Below are positions 1 to 11,089 of a DNA stretch of 64,000 nucleotides, in pieces. This DNA comes from Hydrogenophaga palleronii NBRC 102513 (GTDB lineage Bacteria > Pseudomonadota > Gammaproteobacteria > Burkholderiales > Burkholderiaceae_C). How positions within the stretch are numbered: position 1 is the first letter of the stretch; each line of letters opens with the position of its first letter. The position numbers and the translations under genes are program-made. The stretch covers positions 1 to 64,000 of the forward strand of contig NZ_BCTJ01000008.1 in the NCBI RefSeq assembly GCF_001571225.1, read 5' to 3'. The notes under the pieces were generated by a model that was not told the DNA's origin, ran no database searches, and worked only from the letters and a program-made list of their open reading frames with translations.

Positions 1-132
1 CACGCGTGGCAGCAGCTGCTCCTGGCAGTAGGCGCGGGCGGCATCCTGCACCTGGCGTTCGTCGTCGGTGAGTTGCTGGCTGAGGTGGAAGGGGTCTTCC
101 CAGTTGAAGCGGGCTTTGGCATGGGTGCTCAT
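1..132 (-). CDS. gcdH: Acyl-CoA dehydrogenase N-terminus, probably glutaryl-CoA dehydrogenase (partial)
   Basis: Only the first 44 codons are inside the window; the gene continues past the left edge. The protein starts [17 protein letters not shown] and continues with an acidic stretch and [12 protein letters not shown]. This is the usual opening of glutaryl-CoA dehydrogenases, which oxidise and decarboxylate glutaryl-CoA to crotonyl-CoA in lysine and aromatic degradation. A LysR regulator is divergently transcribed 101 bp away, the usual arrangement for gcdH and its activator. Assignment rests on the N-terminus and context only; another acyl-CoA dehydrogenase is possible. Confidence 0.7.
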   Translation of the reverse strand, partial: MSTHAKARFNWEDPFHLSQQLTDDERQVQDAARAYCQEQLLPRV

Positions 133-233
133 CGGTGTCTCCGGTATGGGGGGTGTCGTGGGCGCGATTGTCGGCGCCTCATGAATACCTGTCTAATATC
201 GTTCCCGTATGCATCGATACAGATAAAAGATTC

Positions 234-1115
234 ATGGAGTTCCGCCACCTGCGTTATTTCCTGGTGCTGGCCGAAGAGCTGCACTTCGGCCGCGCAGCCC
301 AGCGCCTGTCGATCACCCAGCCGCCGCTCTCGCTCAACATCCAGCAGCTGGAGGCCTCGGTGGGCGCGCAGCTGTTCACCCGCAACAGCCGCGGCGTGCA
401 GCTCACCGCGGCCGGGCAGGCCTTCGTGCCGGCGGCGCGCTCGCTGCTGCAGCAGGCCGGCCTGGCCGCGCGGGAGGCACGCGAGGTGTCGCAGGGCCTG
501 GTGGGCAGCCTGCAGATCGGCTTTGCGGGCACCGTGCTGTACCGCGGCCTGCCGCAGATCCTGAAAGGCTTTGCCGCCGAGCACCCGCGCCTGCGGCTGG
601 TGCTGCGCGAGATGAGTTCGAGCGACCAGCTGATCGACCTCATGCACCAGCGGCTCGACCTCGGCTTCGTGCACACCACGCGCGTGCCCGCCGGGTTTTC
701 GCAGATCCTGGTGTCCAGCCAGCCCTTCGTGGCCTGCCTGCCGGCGGCGCATGCGCTGGCGCGGCGCAAGTGGCTGCCGCTGGTGAAGCTGCAGGGTGAG
801 CCGTTTGCCGTCATCTCGCGCGCCGTGTCGCCCGACTACCACGAGCGCATCCTGGGCCTGTGCGCCGACGCCGGCTTCTCGCCCGAGAACCGTTACGAGT
901 TGCGCCACTGGCTCAGCGTGGTCTCGCTGGTGGCGCAGGGCCTGGGTGTGGCCCTGGTGCCGGCCGCGTTGCAACAGGCCGGCCTGCCGGGTGCGGTGTT
1001 CGTGCCGCTGGAGGGCGACACGCCGGCCTACGAAACCCATTGCCTCTGGAAGACCGACAGAGACCAGGCCGCGCTGGGGGCATTCCTGGGTGCTGTGCGA
1101 GCGGCCGCGCAATGA
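234..1115 (+). CDS. LysR-family transcriptional regulator (GcdR-like by context)
   Basis: A 293-residue LysR-type regulator. The N-terminal winged helix-turn-helix covers about residues 1-60 (MEFRHLRYFLVLAEELHFG, then the recognition helix around SITQPPLSLNIQQLE). The effector-binding fold follows from about residue 90. I chose the ATG at 234 because the family motif begins exactly there; the 33 codons open upstream have no family character. The intergenic segment shared with the divergent gcdH (133-233) contains GTAT and ATAC half-sites around 208-220 that could be a T-N11-A operator. By context it probably activates gcdH in response to glutarate-type metabolites; that role is inference. Confidence 0.9.
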   Translation: MEFRHLRYFLVLAEELHFGRAAQRLSITQPPLSLNIQQLEASVGAQLFTRNSRGVQLTAAGQAFVPAARSLLQQAGLAAREAREVSQGLVGSLQIGFAGTVLYRGLPQILKGFAAEHPRLRLVLREMSSSDQLIDLMHQRLDLGFVHTTRVPAGFSQILVSSQPFVACLPAAHALARRKWLPLVKLQGEPFAVISRAVSPDYHERILGLCADAGFSPENRYELRHWLSVVSLVAQGLGVALVPAALQQAGLPGAVFVPLEGDTPAYETHCLWKTDRDQAALGAFLGAVRAAAQ

Positions 1116-1164
1116 TTACAGTCAACGGCCTGTGGGCTTGTGCCCGATGTTCAGGAGGAGTGCG

Positions 1165-1701
1165 ATGAGCGACAAACAAGTGCTGGTGTTGGGCGGTGGC
1201 TGCTTCTGGTGCACCGAGTCGGTTTACAAGGAAGTGACCGGCGTGACCGATGTGGAGTCGGGCTACAGCAATGGCCAGGTGCAGAACCCGAGCTACGAGG
1301 ACGTGTGCACCGGCACCACCGGGCACAACGAGGTGGTGCGGCTGGAGTACGACCCGTCGAAGATCGGCACGCGCGAGATCCTGGAAATCTTTTTTGCCGT
1401 GCACGACCCGACCACGCTGAACCGCCAGGGCAACGACGTGGGCACGCAGTACCGCAGCGGCATCTACTTCACCACGCCCGAGCAGCAGCAGGTGGCGCAG
1501 GCGCTGATCGACGAGCTGACGCAGGACGATGCCTTTGGCCGCCCCATCGTCACCGAGCTGGAGCCGCTGGACAACTACTGGCCGGCCGAGGCCTACCACC
1601 AGGATTTCTTCGAGCGCAACCCGCACCAGGGTTACTGCATGGCGGTGGCCGCGCCCAAGGTGGCGAAGTTCCGCAAGACCTTTGCGCGGCTGGCGAAATA
1701 A
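1165..1701 (+). CDS. msrA: Peptide-methionine (S)-S-oxide reductase MsrA
   Basis: A 178-residue cytosolic enzyme that reduces the S epimer of methionine sulfoxide in proteins and free methionine, repairing oxidative damage. The catalytic motif GGCFWC lies at residues 11-16 with the sulfenate-forming cysteine at 13. Conserved blocks GYSNGQVQNPSYEDVCTG and GTQYRSGIYF follow. The ATG at 1165 is preceded by an excellent AGGAGG at 1153-1158, which fixes the start. The length is typical for the short bacterial form. An intrinsic terminator follows within 30 bp. It appears to be monocistronic. Confidence 0.97.
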   Translation: MSDKQVLVLGGGCFWCTESVYKEVTGVTDVESGYSNGQVQNPSYEDVCTGTTGHNEVVRLEYDPSKIGTREILEIFFAVHDPTTLNRQGNDVGTQYRSGIYFTTPEQQQVAQALIDELTQDDAFGRPIVTELEPLDNYWPAEAYHQDFFERNPHQGYCMAVAAPKVAKFRKTFARLAK

Positions 1702-1727
1702 GGCGCAGCTGCTGAAGCCTGCCATGC

Positions 1728-1756
1728 AAAACGGCGCCCCGCAGGCGCCGTTTTTT
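1728..1756. terminator. Bidirectional intrinsic terminator between msrA and the M66-like gene
   Basis: Stem arms ACGGCGCC and GGCGCCGT enclose a short CCGCA-type loop, with an A-run on the left side and six T on the right. It sits between two convergent genes (msrA stop at 1701, lipoprotein stop at 1771), so it can serve both strands. Confidence 0.85.
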
Positions 1757-1770
1757 CGTCAAGCCTCGCG

Positions 1771-3951
1771 TCAGGACGCCGGCACGTATTGCCTGGCACT
1801 CGCCTGGCATTGGCTCAGGTCGGGGGCGACCGGTGTGCCCGCTCCCGCCAGCCCCCCTGCGCCGCCCATGACGCCATCGGCCGTCGTCCACTGGTTCATC
1901 AGCGGGTAGGTGGGCGTGCCCAGCAGCGATGCGTCGATGGCGGTGTAACTCGGGTTGCGCCCCATGGGGGTGTTGAACAGCTTCACACCGACGATGGCAC
2001 TGCCCGAGGCCGGCAGGTTGACGGCGTAACGCGCAAAGCTCGCGCCCGCCAACGGGTTCTTCGTGGCAGCGATGTTGGCCGCGCTCGCGTTCGACGGGCT
2101 GTGGCCGACGGGCAGCAGGACGCGCTTCACGCTGTTGTCTGCAAACGTGATCTGCAAGGTGTAGTCGCAGCCGTTGTCCGCCGTGCAGTAGTTGCTGTTG
2201 TTCGCCCGGTGCACGTTGTTCTTCAGATAGTCCATGTCACTCTGGAGTGCCGGATCGAACAGGCGCGGCAGGTTGCCGGTGCCGGGCTTGCCAATGAAGA
2301 TGCGGCTGGCGTCCGGTGTCACGTTGAAGTGGGAGACGGAACCGAGGATGCTCACGACGCGCTGGTCCCACTGCATCTGCGTGTACAGCGCCTGCCAGCG
2401 GGTGTCGTTCTTGTAGGCCACGAAACTCCGGGTCGCCTCATCCCACTGCTTGATCCTGCCGGGGAACGTCGGGTCGTACTGGGCGCTCATCCGGACGTGG
2501 GTGGTGTTCTGCATGATGGCCATGCTGTAGTCGGAGAACGTGCCCCATTTGAACTGCTTGTCGTCCAGCGGCGACTGGCCGCTGTTCATGGGGTCGTTCT
2601 TGTAGCAGAGGCCGTCGCCGGCCAGGGTGCCGCGGCAGGTCGTGGCGTTTGCTTCGCGCAAGGGGGAGAGGAACAGCTTGCGGTCCGCGTCATACGCCCA
2701 GGCCGAGCCGGCCTGGCTGCCGTTGACGTAGGGGTAGTCGCCGTCGTTGTACATGCCGGCGGTGTGGCTGATGCCCCAGCCATGGCCCAGCTCGTGGAAG
2801 AAGGTGCCCGCAAAGTCGTCCGACGAGCCTGAGCCGCGCATCCACCCGGTGGTGGCCAAGCCACCTCCCTGGCTGGTGATCTGCTGGCCGTTGGCGAGCA
2901 ACTCCAGGGGCATCCAGTACCCGACATGCATCGTGTCTTCGTGGTTGGCGGTGGCGGTGGTGCGCAGCACCTCGCCCCAGCGCAGCGCCTGGTTCATCAC
3001 GTAAAAGCCGTCGTGTCCGGCGGTGGTCTGCATCTGCTCGCGGTTCTGGAATGCCACGGCAGGGCGGCAGTTGTTCTCGTCGTTCGCGGGCTGGGACGGA
3101 AGCAGGCCGAACTCCATCGTGCCGGCGGTCCGGGGCATGAACGAGGAGAACGGCATGCGTTGCAGGTACTCCCGGTCCCAGCTCACGCCAGCGGTGGAGT
3201 GCGCGGCCATGTCGTGAATGGCACGGGAGGTGTCCGGCCTGGCGCCGTACAGGAAGAGCGGCCATGTCCGCAGGACCGCGGCCACCGGGCGAGACACCGT
3301 GAGCGGCACGGACACCGTGTTGGTGCCGGTGCGCGAGACCTGCAGCACCGTGCCGGGCTGGACCCATTCCGCCGGCAAGGTGGCGCTGTAGTGGGTGGTC
3401 GAGTACTTGCGGTTGCCGCCGTCGGTGCCGGGCAGCTTCGAGGGGTCGTCCATCGTCAGCGGGCCCAGCTCCCGGCCGCCTGCCAGGGTGGCGCGCACCT
3501 GCGGAGCACCGCTGCCGCCCGAGGGCACCAGCATCAGCAGGGCGCTGCGCTGGCCGATGAGCGTGAGCGTCTTGAAGCGGTTGTTGGTGACGTCGTTCGG
3601 CGACTGCATCTGCCGGCCCTCTGGCGGCACCACGTGCGTCTGCGCGAGTTCGACGCCGCTGAGGGTCAGCGTGGAGCCGCCCTGAACGGGAGGGGGTGGT
3701 GCGGGAGGGGGTGGTGCCGGAACCGGGGCCCGAGGGATGGGCGCTGGCGCTGGCGGTGCGGTATCCGGGTCGGGAATTTCCTCGCCCGTGGCCGACGGCG
3801 TTCCGGCGTCCCGGAGTGAGGCGCCAGCGCTTGCCACGCTGGACGCTCCGCCGTTCCCACCGCCGCCGCAGGCCGCCAGCATGGACACCGCCAGGCAACT
3901 CAAAACGAAAGCCCGGGTGGGCGTCACCTTGTCCGAAAGATTGAAAGCCAT
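1771..3951 (-). CDS. Secreted lipoprotein metalloprotease, M66 (StcE/TagA)-like
   Basis: A 726-residue exported protein. The signal peptide ends in a lipobox, LAAC, with the lipidated cysteine at residue 28, followed by a Gly/Ser linker and a Pro-rich stretch around residues 70-100. Near residue 385 the zinc-protease motif HELGHGWGISH (HExxHxxxxxH) matches the M66 arrangement known from the mucin protease StcE and Vibrio TagA. The start at 3951 is set by AAGGAGG at 3959-3965 and places the signal peptide at the N-terminus. The natural substrate is unknown; a surface-attached or secreted glycoprotein protease is the family expectation. It is separated from its neighbours by its own promoter region and terminator. 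Confidence 0.75.
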   Translation of the reverse strand: MAFNLSDKVTPTRAFVLSCLAVSMLAACGGGGNGGASSVASAGASLRDAGTPSATGEEIPDPDTAPPAPAPIPRAPVPAPPPPAPPPPVQGGSTLTLSGVELAQTHVVPPEGRQMQSPNDVTNNRFKTLTLIGQRSALLMLVPSGGSGAPQVRATLAGGRELGPLTMDDPSKLPGTDGGNRKYSTTHYSATLPAEWVQPGTVLQVSRTGTNTVSVPLTVSRPVAAVLRTWPLFLYGARPDTSRAIHDMAAHSTAGVSWDREYLQRMPFSSFMPRTAGTMEFGLLPSQPANDENNCRPAVAFQNREQMQTTAGHDGFYVMNQALRWGEVLRTTATANHEDTMHVGYWMPLELLANGQQITSQGGGLATTGWMRGSGSSDDFAGTFFHELGHGWGISHTAGMYNDGDYPYVNGSQAGSAWAYDADRKLFLSPLREANATTCRGTLAGDGLCYKNDPMNSGQSPLDDKQFKWGTFSDYSMAIMQNTTHVRMSAQYDPTFPGRIKQWDEATRSFVAYKNDTRWQALYTQMQWDQRVVSILGSVSHFNVTPDASRIFIGKPGTGNLPRLFDPALQSDMDYLKNNVHRANNSNYCTADNGCDYTLQITFADNSVKRVLLPVGHSPSNASAANIAATKNPLAGASFARYAVNLPASGSAIVGVKLFNTPMGRNPSYTAIDASLLGTPTYPLMNQWTTADGVMGGAGGLAGAGTPVAPDLSQCQASARQYVPAS

Positions 3952-4112
3952 CGTTTCACCTCCTTGCGATGGTCGGGATGCTAACAATTTGTGACAAGTC
4001 GGCCGACAGCGAACAGATCGCAGGTCAAAAGTACTTCATGGGAGGTGGAAATTACTGCATAGGCGGTAAATCGCCCGGTTGGGCAGGGTGTTCGTGCAGC
4101 CTCAACCCGGCG

Positions 4113-4985
4113 TCAAGGCCGTGCCGCCCGCCAGCGGGGCCACAACACGATCACCGCCAGGCCCAGCAACACCAGCGCCGCCGCGCCCAGTTTCCAGCCG
4201 GGCAGCGATTCGCCCAGCGACAGAGCCGAGGCGCCCATGCCGAACACCGGGATCAGCAGCGCCAGTGGCGTCACCGTGGCGGCCGGGTGGCGTGCCAGCA
4301 GCCAGTTCCACACGCCGTAGCCGTACAAGGTGTTGCCCACCGCCTGCCACAGCACGCTGGCCCAGACCAGCGGGCCGGCGTGTTGCAGGCCGGCGCCGAT
4401 GGCCTGCGGGCCTTCCACCAGCCACGACAGCGCAAACAGCGGCGGCACCGCGAACACGCTGCTCCAGACCATGAAGTGCAGCATGTTCACCGGCCCGAGC
4501 GACTTCACCACCAGGTTGGCGAGCGACCAGAAGAAGGCCGCGCTCAGCACCAGGCCCATGCCCAGCAGCGTGACCGAGGCATCGAGGTGGCCGGCGATCA
4601 CGCCCAGGCCGGCCAGCGCCAGCAACAGGCCCAGCACCTGGAAGCCACGCACCCGCTCGCCCATCAGCCAGATCGACAGGCCGATGGTGAAGAACACCTG
4701 CAACTGCACCACCAGCGAGGCCAGGCCGGGCGAGATGCTGCTGCGCATGGCCAGGAACAGCAGGCCGAACTGGCCCACCCCGAGCAGCACGCCGAACGCC
4801 GCCACCTTGCGCCAGGGGGCGGTGGGGCGCGGGATGAACAGCAGCCAGGGCAGGGCCGAGAAGGCGAAACGCAGGGTGGCGAACAGGAAGGGCGGCAGGC
4901 CGTCCAGGCCCCAGCGGATCACCACGAAGTTCGTGCCCCAGACGAACACCACCGAAAGGGCGAGGAGCAGGTGGGTGAGTGGCAC
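4113..4985 (-). CDS. EamA/DMT-family inner-membrane exporter
   Basis: About 290 residues and roughly ten transmembrane helices in two EamA repeats. It aligns by eye along its length with E. coli EamA (cysteine/O-acetylserine exporter): VVFVWGTNFVVIRWGL at the N-terminus, LASLVVQLQVFFTI in the middle and YGYGVWNWLL in the second repeat. The GTG at 4985 places the first helix right after the start. An ATG at 5048 would add 21 residues without family character, and neither has a clear ribosome-binding site. The substrate is probably an amino acid or small metabolite but cannot be read from sequence. Confidence 0.88.
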   Translation of the reverse strand: MPLTHLLLALSVVFVWGTNFVVIRWGLDGLPPFLFATLRFAFSALPWLLFIPRPTAPWRKVAAFGVLLGVGQFGLLFLAMRSSISPGLASLVVQLQVFFTIGLSIWLMGERVRGFQVLGLLLALAGLGVIAGHLDASVTLLGMGLVLSAAFFWSLANLVVKSLGPVNMLHFMVWSSVFAVPPLFALSWLVEGPQAIGAGLQHAGPLVWASVLWQAVGNTLYGYGVWNWLLARHPAATVTPLALLIPVFGMGASALSLGESLPGWKLGAAALVLLGLAVIVLWPRWRAARP

Positions 4986-5102
4986 GGTGCGGTCCGAAGC
5001 GGGGAGACCGGCAGTGTAGCCAGCGGCCTCACCCGTTCGCTGTCGCATTGGGCATGCCCCTGTGCGATGGCGGCGTTCGAGCGCCGTCGCCAGGGACGGC
5101 GT

Positions 5103-7755
<2,653 letters not shown>

Positions 7756-7763
7756 GGGAAAGA

Positions 7764-7823
7764 TTGCAGCTAAGATATTGCAACTGAATTGCGATAACGC
7801 GGATATTAACGCAACATAGTTGC
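7764..7823. promoter_or_regulatory. Divergent zinc-regulon control region with Zur-box-like palindromes
   Basis: The AT-rich segment between znuC and zur holds three inverted repeats. TTGCA (7764-7768) pairs with TGCAA (7779-7783). TTGCGATAA (7789-7797) faces TTAACGCAA (7806-7814), matching at 8 of 9 positions. GCAAC-ATA-GTTGC (7811-7823) is perfect. Zur proteins bind AT-rich palindromes of this kind, and the zur gene is adjacent. The palindromes are seen; Zur binding and zinc-dependent repression of both arms are inferred. Confidence 0.7.
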
Positions 7824-7842
7824 ATTTATAAAAGGCCCAGCC

Positions 7843-8343
7843 ATGTCGCCACGCCAGACCAAAGAACCGGTGGCCGTGCCACCCCACATCCAGACCCGGC
7901 TGGAAGCCGCCGGCCTGCGCCGCACGCTGGCCACGCGCGCCGTGCTCGGCCTGTTCCTGGCCCAGCCGCACGGCGGGCTGACGCACGCGCAGGCGCTCAA
8001 CGCGCTCACCGCACGGGGCCTGGACATCAACCGCGTCACGCTCTACCGCCTGCTCGACCGCCTGGCGGTGTGTGGTGTGCTGCAGCGCCAGACCGACGAC
8101 GAGGCGCGCACCTGGCGCTTCAGCCTGGCGCCACCCGAGGTCAGCAGCCGGGCGTCGGGTGACGTGCCGCTGTTCGAGTGCGAGGCCTGCCACCGCCAGT
8201 TGCGTGTGGCCGACGCCAGCGCGGCCACGCAGACCCTGGCGCAGGACGTGTTCAGCGCGCTGGCACGGCTCGGCCACCAGGGCACGCGGCTGGAGGTGGC
8301 GGTGCACGGCACCTGCGTGGATTGCCTGGAGCCGGCGGCGTGA
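7843..8343 (+). CDS. zur: Zinc uptake regulator Zur (Fur family)
   Basis: A 166-residue Fur-family repressor. The N-terminal winged helix covers about residues 15-85 (RTLATRAVLGLFLAQ, then the recognition region around INRVTLYRLLDRLAVCGVL). The C-terminal dimerisation domain carries two structural-zinc CxxC pairs, CEAC near residue 107 and CVDC near the C-terminus. It lacks the His-rich C-terminus of Fur. Position between znuCBA and a MacB-like ABC system supports zinc sensing. Its stop overlaps the GTG of the next gene by 3 bp, indicating an operon and autoregulation through the shared promoter. Confidence 0.88.
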   Translation: MSPRQTKEPVAVPPHIQTRLEAAGLRRTLATRAVLGLFLAQPHGGLTHAQALNALTARGLDINRVTLYRLLDRLAVCGVLQRQTDDEARTWRFSLAPPEVSSRASGDVPLFECEACHRQLRVADASAATQTLAQDVFSALARLGHQGTRLEVAVHGTCVDCLEPAA

Positions 8344-8999
8344 TCGAGTCGCGCGGCCTGGCGTATGCCCATGCCGGCCACGGCGCCCTGCAGATGGGCG
8401 ACGTGTCGGTGGCGCAGGGCGGCACGCTGCTGCTGCGTGGGCCGTCGGGCAGCGGCAAGTCGACCTGGCTGGCGCTGGCCGCCGGCCTGCTCACACCGGG
8501 CGCGGGCGAGATCGTGGTGGCGGGCCAGTCGGTCGGCGCCTTGCGCGGCCCCGCGCGCGACGCCTGGCGCGCCCGGAACATCGGGTTTCTGCCGCAGCGC
8601 CTGCACCTGAGCGAGGCACTCAGCGTGGCCGACAACCTGGCGCTGGCGCACTTCGCCGCGGGTCGGCCGGTGGACCGGGCCGGCATCCACCGCACGCTCG
8701 ATGCGCTGGGCCTGGGCGCGCTGGCGGCGCGCCGGCCTTCACAACTCTCGGGCGGGCAGGCGCAGCGTGTGGCGCTGGCGCGCGCCGTGCTGCTGCAGCC
8801 GCGCGTGATCCTGGCCGATGAGCCCACGGCCAGCCTGGACGACACCGCCTGCGCCGAGGCCCTGGCCTTGCTGCGCCAGACCGCCGCGACGCTGGATGCC
8901 ACGCTGGTGATCGCCACGCACGACGCCCGCGTGCGCGACGCCTTGCCACAGGCGCAGCAACTGGCGTTTGCGGCCGTGTCGCCGGAGCGCGTGGCATGA
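8340..8999 (+). CDS. MacB/LolD-type ABC transporter ATP-binding protein of the zinc regulon
   Basis: A 219-residue ABC ATPase. Walker A is GPSGSGKST near residue 34, the signature is LSGGQAQRVALARA, and Walker B is VILADEPTASLD. The GTG at 8340 overlaps the zur stop. It overlaps the following permease by 4 bp. The pair resembles the Zur-regulated MacB-like transporter next to a DUF3299 protein in Pseudomonas aeruginosa (the PA4063-PA4066 region, called zrmABCD in some work). These MacB-like systems usually act on envelope-associated cargo rather than transporting ions across the inner membrane. The substrate here is unknown. Confidence 0.85.
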   Translation: MIESRGLAYAHAGHGALQMGDVSVAQGGTLLLRGPSGSGKSTWLALAAGLLTPGAGEIVVAGQSVGALRGPARDAWRARNIGFLPQRLHLSEALSVADNLALAHFAAGRPVDRAGIHRTLDALGLGALAARRPSQLSGGQAQRVALARAVLLQPRVILADEPTASLDDTACAEALALLRQTAATLDATLVIATHDARVRDALPQAQQLAFAAVSPERVA

Positions 9000-10219
9000 A
9001 CGTGTTGTCCCTGTCCTGGCGCTACCTGTGGTCGCGCCCGCTGGCGAGTGCGCTCAACCTGCTGTTGCTGTCGCTCGGCCTGGCGTCGATGGCCTTTGTG
9101 CTGATCGCGCGCGACCAGGTGGACCGCGCCTTCGAGCGCGACCTCGCCGGCATCGACGTGGTGGTCGGCGCCAAGGGCAGCCCGATGCAGCTCATCCTGG
9201 CCGGCGTGTTCCACCTCGACGTGCCACCCGGCAACATCCCGCTGGCCGAGGCGGAGAAGCTGGCCGCACACCCGCAGGTGGCGCAGCTGATTCCGCTCAG
9301 CCTGGGCGACAACCTGAACGGTTTTCGCATCGTCGGCACCACGCACGCTTACCCGGCGCACTACGGCGCCACATTGGCGCAAGGTGCGTTGTGGCAGGCG
9401 CCGCTGCAGGCGGTGCTGGGCGCGCAGGTGGCGGCGCGCACCGGGCTGCAGATCGGCCAGGCCTTTGAAGGCGCCCACGGCCTGGGTGTGGGCGGGGCCG
9501 CGCATGGCGACACGCCCTACACCGTGACCGGTGTGTTGAACCCCTGCGGTTGCGTGCTCGACCGCCTGGTGTTGACCGCCACCGAATCCGTCTGGCAGGT
9601 GCACGACGACATGCACGCCGGCGCGAACATGGACGCGGCAGAGCGCGCGGAACTGGCCGAGGCGCTGGCCGCCGAACGCGAGATCACGCTGGCCCTGATC
9701 CGTTACCGCACGCCGCTGGCGGCGGTGAGTTTTCCACGCTTCATCAACCAGGGCACCGAGCTGCAGGCTGCCGCGCCGGCGGTGGAAATCACGCGCCTGC
9801 TGAGCATGGTGGGCGTGGGCACGCAGGTGCTGCGCGCGCTGGCCGCGGTGCTGGTGGTGGTGGCGGGGCTGTCGGTGTTCATCGCGCTCTGGAGCGCGGT
9901 GCGCGAGCGCCGTGCCGACCTGGCCATGCTGCGCATGCTCGGCGCGCCGCCCGTGCGCGTGGCCACGCTGCTGCTGTGCGAAGCCCTGTGGCTGGCGCTG
10001 CTGGCCTGTGCCATCGGCCTGCTGGCCGCGCACGGCCTGACCGCGCTGATGGGAGAAATGTTGATGGCCCGGCATTTGCTGGCCATCACCGGCTGGCAGT
10101 GGGTGCCCGGAGAAATCTGGCTGCCCGTGCTGGCCGTGGGGGTGGCGGTGGTGGCGGCCTTGTTGCCCGCCGCCAGCGCCTACCGCGTCGATGTCACTCA
10201 ACTCTTGAATTCGAGGTAA
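8996..10219 (+). CDS. FtsX/MacB-type ABC permease of the zinc regulon
   Basis: A 407-residue permease. One N-terminal transmembrane helix (about residues 17-38) is followed by a large periplasmic MacB-PCD-like domain, about residues 45-270, which includes a CGC segment. Three C-terminal helices form the FtsX domain, with the SAVRERRADLAMLRMLGA coupling region. Translation is coupled to the ATPase upstream (4 bp overlap), and a small secreted protein follows 5 bp downstream. It probably forms a mechanotransmitting complex with the ATPase and periplasmic partners encoded next. Confidence 0.85.
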   Translation: MNVLSLSWRYLWSRPLASALNLLLLSLGLASMAFVLIARDQVDRAFERDLAGIDVVVGAKGSPMQLILAGVFHLDVPPGNIPLAEAEKLAAHPQVAQLIPLSLGDNLNGFRIVGTTHAYPAHYGATLAQGALWQAPLQAVLGAQVAARTGLQIGQAFEGAHGLGVGGAAHGDTPYTVTGVLNPCGCVLDRLVLTATESVWQVHDDMHAGANMDAAERAELAEALAAEREITLALIRYRTPLAAVSFPRFINQGTELQAAAPAVEITRLLSMVGVGTQVLRALAAVLVVVAGLSVFIALWSAVRERRADLAMLRMLGAPPVRVATLLLCEALWLALLACAIGLLAAHGLTALMGEMLMARHLLAITGWQWVPGEIWLPVLAVGVAVVAALLPAASAYRVDVTQLLNSR

Positions 10220-10224
10220 TCACC

Positions 10225-10479
10225 ATGCTGAAGAAAAAACCGCTGCTGTCCCTGTTCGCTGCCGCCACCCTGTGCTTGTCCACCGCCGCGCTGGCGCAGC
10301 ACTCCGACAAGGAGACCAAGGAAGACATCGGCCGCCACCGCGCCATGGCCGCCGCGCACGAAGGCGCGGCCAAGTGCCTGGAGGCGGGCAAGGGCGAAAA
10401 GGTTTGCATGCAGGAACTCACCGCCGCTTGCAAGGGCCTGGCCCTGGGCAAATACTGCGGCATGCGCCACGCGCACTGA
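10225..10479 (+). CDS. Small secreted Cys/His-containing protein in the zinc regulon
   Basis: I do not recognise a named family. It is 84 residues: a Sec signal peptide of about 24 residues ending ALA, and a mature part of about 60 residues. The mature part has three cysteines before a final CGM, several histidines, and a C-terminal CGMRHAH. The cysteine spacing (KCLEAGKGEKVC, then ACKGLALGKYC) looks like a small disulfide-bonded or metal-binding fold. It lies 5 bp after the permease and 28 bp before the DUF3299 gene, so it is almost certainly part of the Zur-controlled operon. The place is taken in pseudomonads by a His-rich DUF2796 protein. A zinc chaperone role is inference only. Confidence 0.75.
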   Translation: MLKKKPLLSLFAAATLCLSTAALAQHSDKETKEDIGRHRAMAAAHEGAAKCLEAGKGEKVCMQELTAACKGLALGKYCGMRHAH

Positions 10480-10507
10480 GTACCACGTTCTTCGCCCGAG
10501 ACTTCCA

Positions 10508-11059
10508 ATGCGCTCCACGTTTTCCATCCCCTCCGTGTGTGTCGTGCTGGGCCTTGCCTTGTGGGGCAGCAGCGCCGCGGCGCAGACCCTGAGTTCGCCG
10601 GTGCCGCCGGGTACCACGGCCACGCAGCCCGCGGGCGTGCCGCACGGGCAGGGCGCGGGTGTGCACAGTCCGCTGAGCCCGTTCGCACCGCTGAGCAAGC
10701 GCGATGACGTGGTGGCCTGGTCCACGCTGACCGACATCACCACCAAGGTGGAGAAGAAGCGCATCGTGCCGGTGTACCCCGCGCCGGTGGCTGCGCTGAA
10801 CCAGAAGAAGCTGCGCCTGCAGGGCTTCATGATGCCGCTGGAGCCGGGTGAGAGCCAGCGCCATTTCCTGCTTGCTTCGGTGCCGTTGACCTGCGGCTTC
10901 TGCACGCCGGGTGGCCCCGAGAGCATGGTGGAGGTGCGCACCAGCAAACCGGTGAAGTACAAGCTGGAGGCGGTGGTGGTCGAGGGCACTTTCCACGTGC
11001 TCGACAACGATCCCTACGGCCTGTACTACCGCATCACCGGCGCCGTCGGCGTGGATTGA
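10508..11059 (+). CDS. DUF3299-family exported protein
   Basis: A 183-residue protein with a signal peptide of about 25 residues (ending SSAAAQ). The conserved DUF3299 body includes KLRLQGFMMPLEPGE, LLASVPLTCGFCTPGGPESM and the C-terminal DNDPYGLYYRI. The CGFC pair may bind metal or form a disulfide. DUF3299 proteins recur next to MacB-like ABC pairs in zinc-responsive clusters, and here it closes the zur operon. Its biochemical function is not established. Confidence 0.85.
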   Translation: MRSTFSIPSVCVVLGLALWGSSAAAQTLSSPVPPGTTATQPAGVPHGQGAGVHSPLSPFAPLSKRDDVVAWSTLTDITTKVEKKRIVPVYPAPVAALNQKKLRLQGFMMPLEPGESQRHFLLASVPLTCGFCTPGGPESMVEVRTSKPVKYKLEAVVVEGTFHVLDNDPYGLYYRITGAVGVD

Positions 11060-11089
11060 GCGGGCGCGGCCTGGCGATACCATCGCCGG

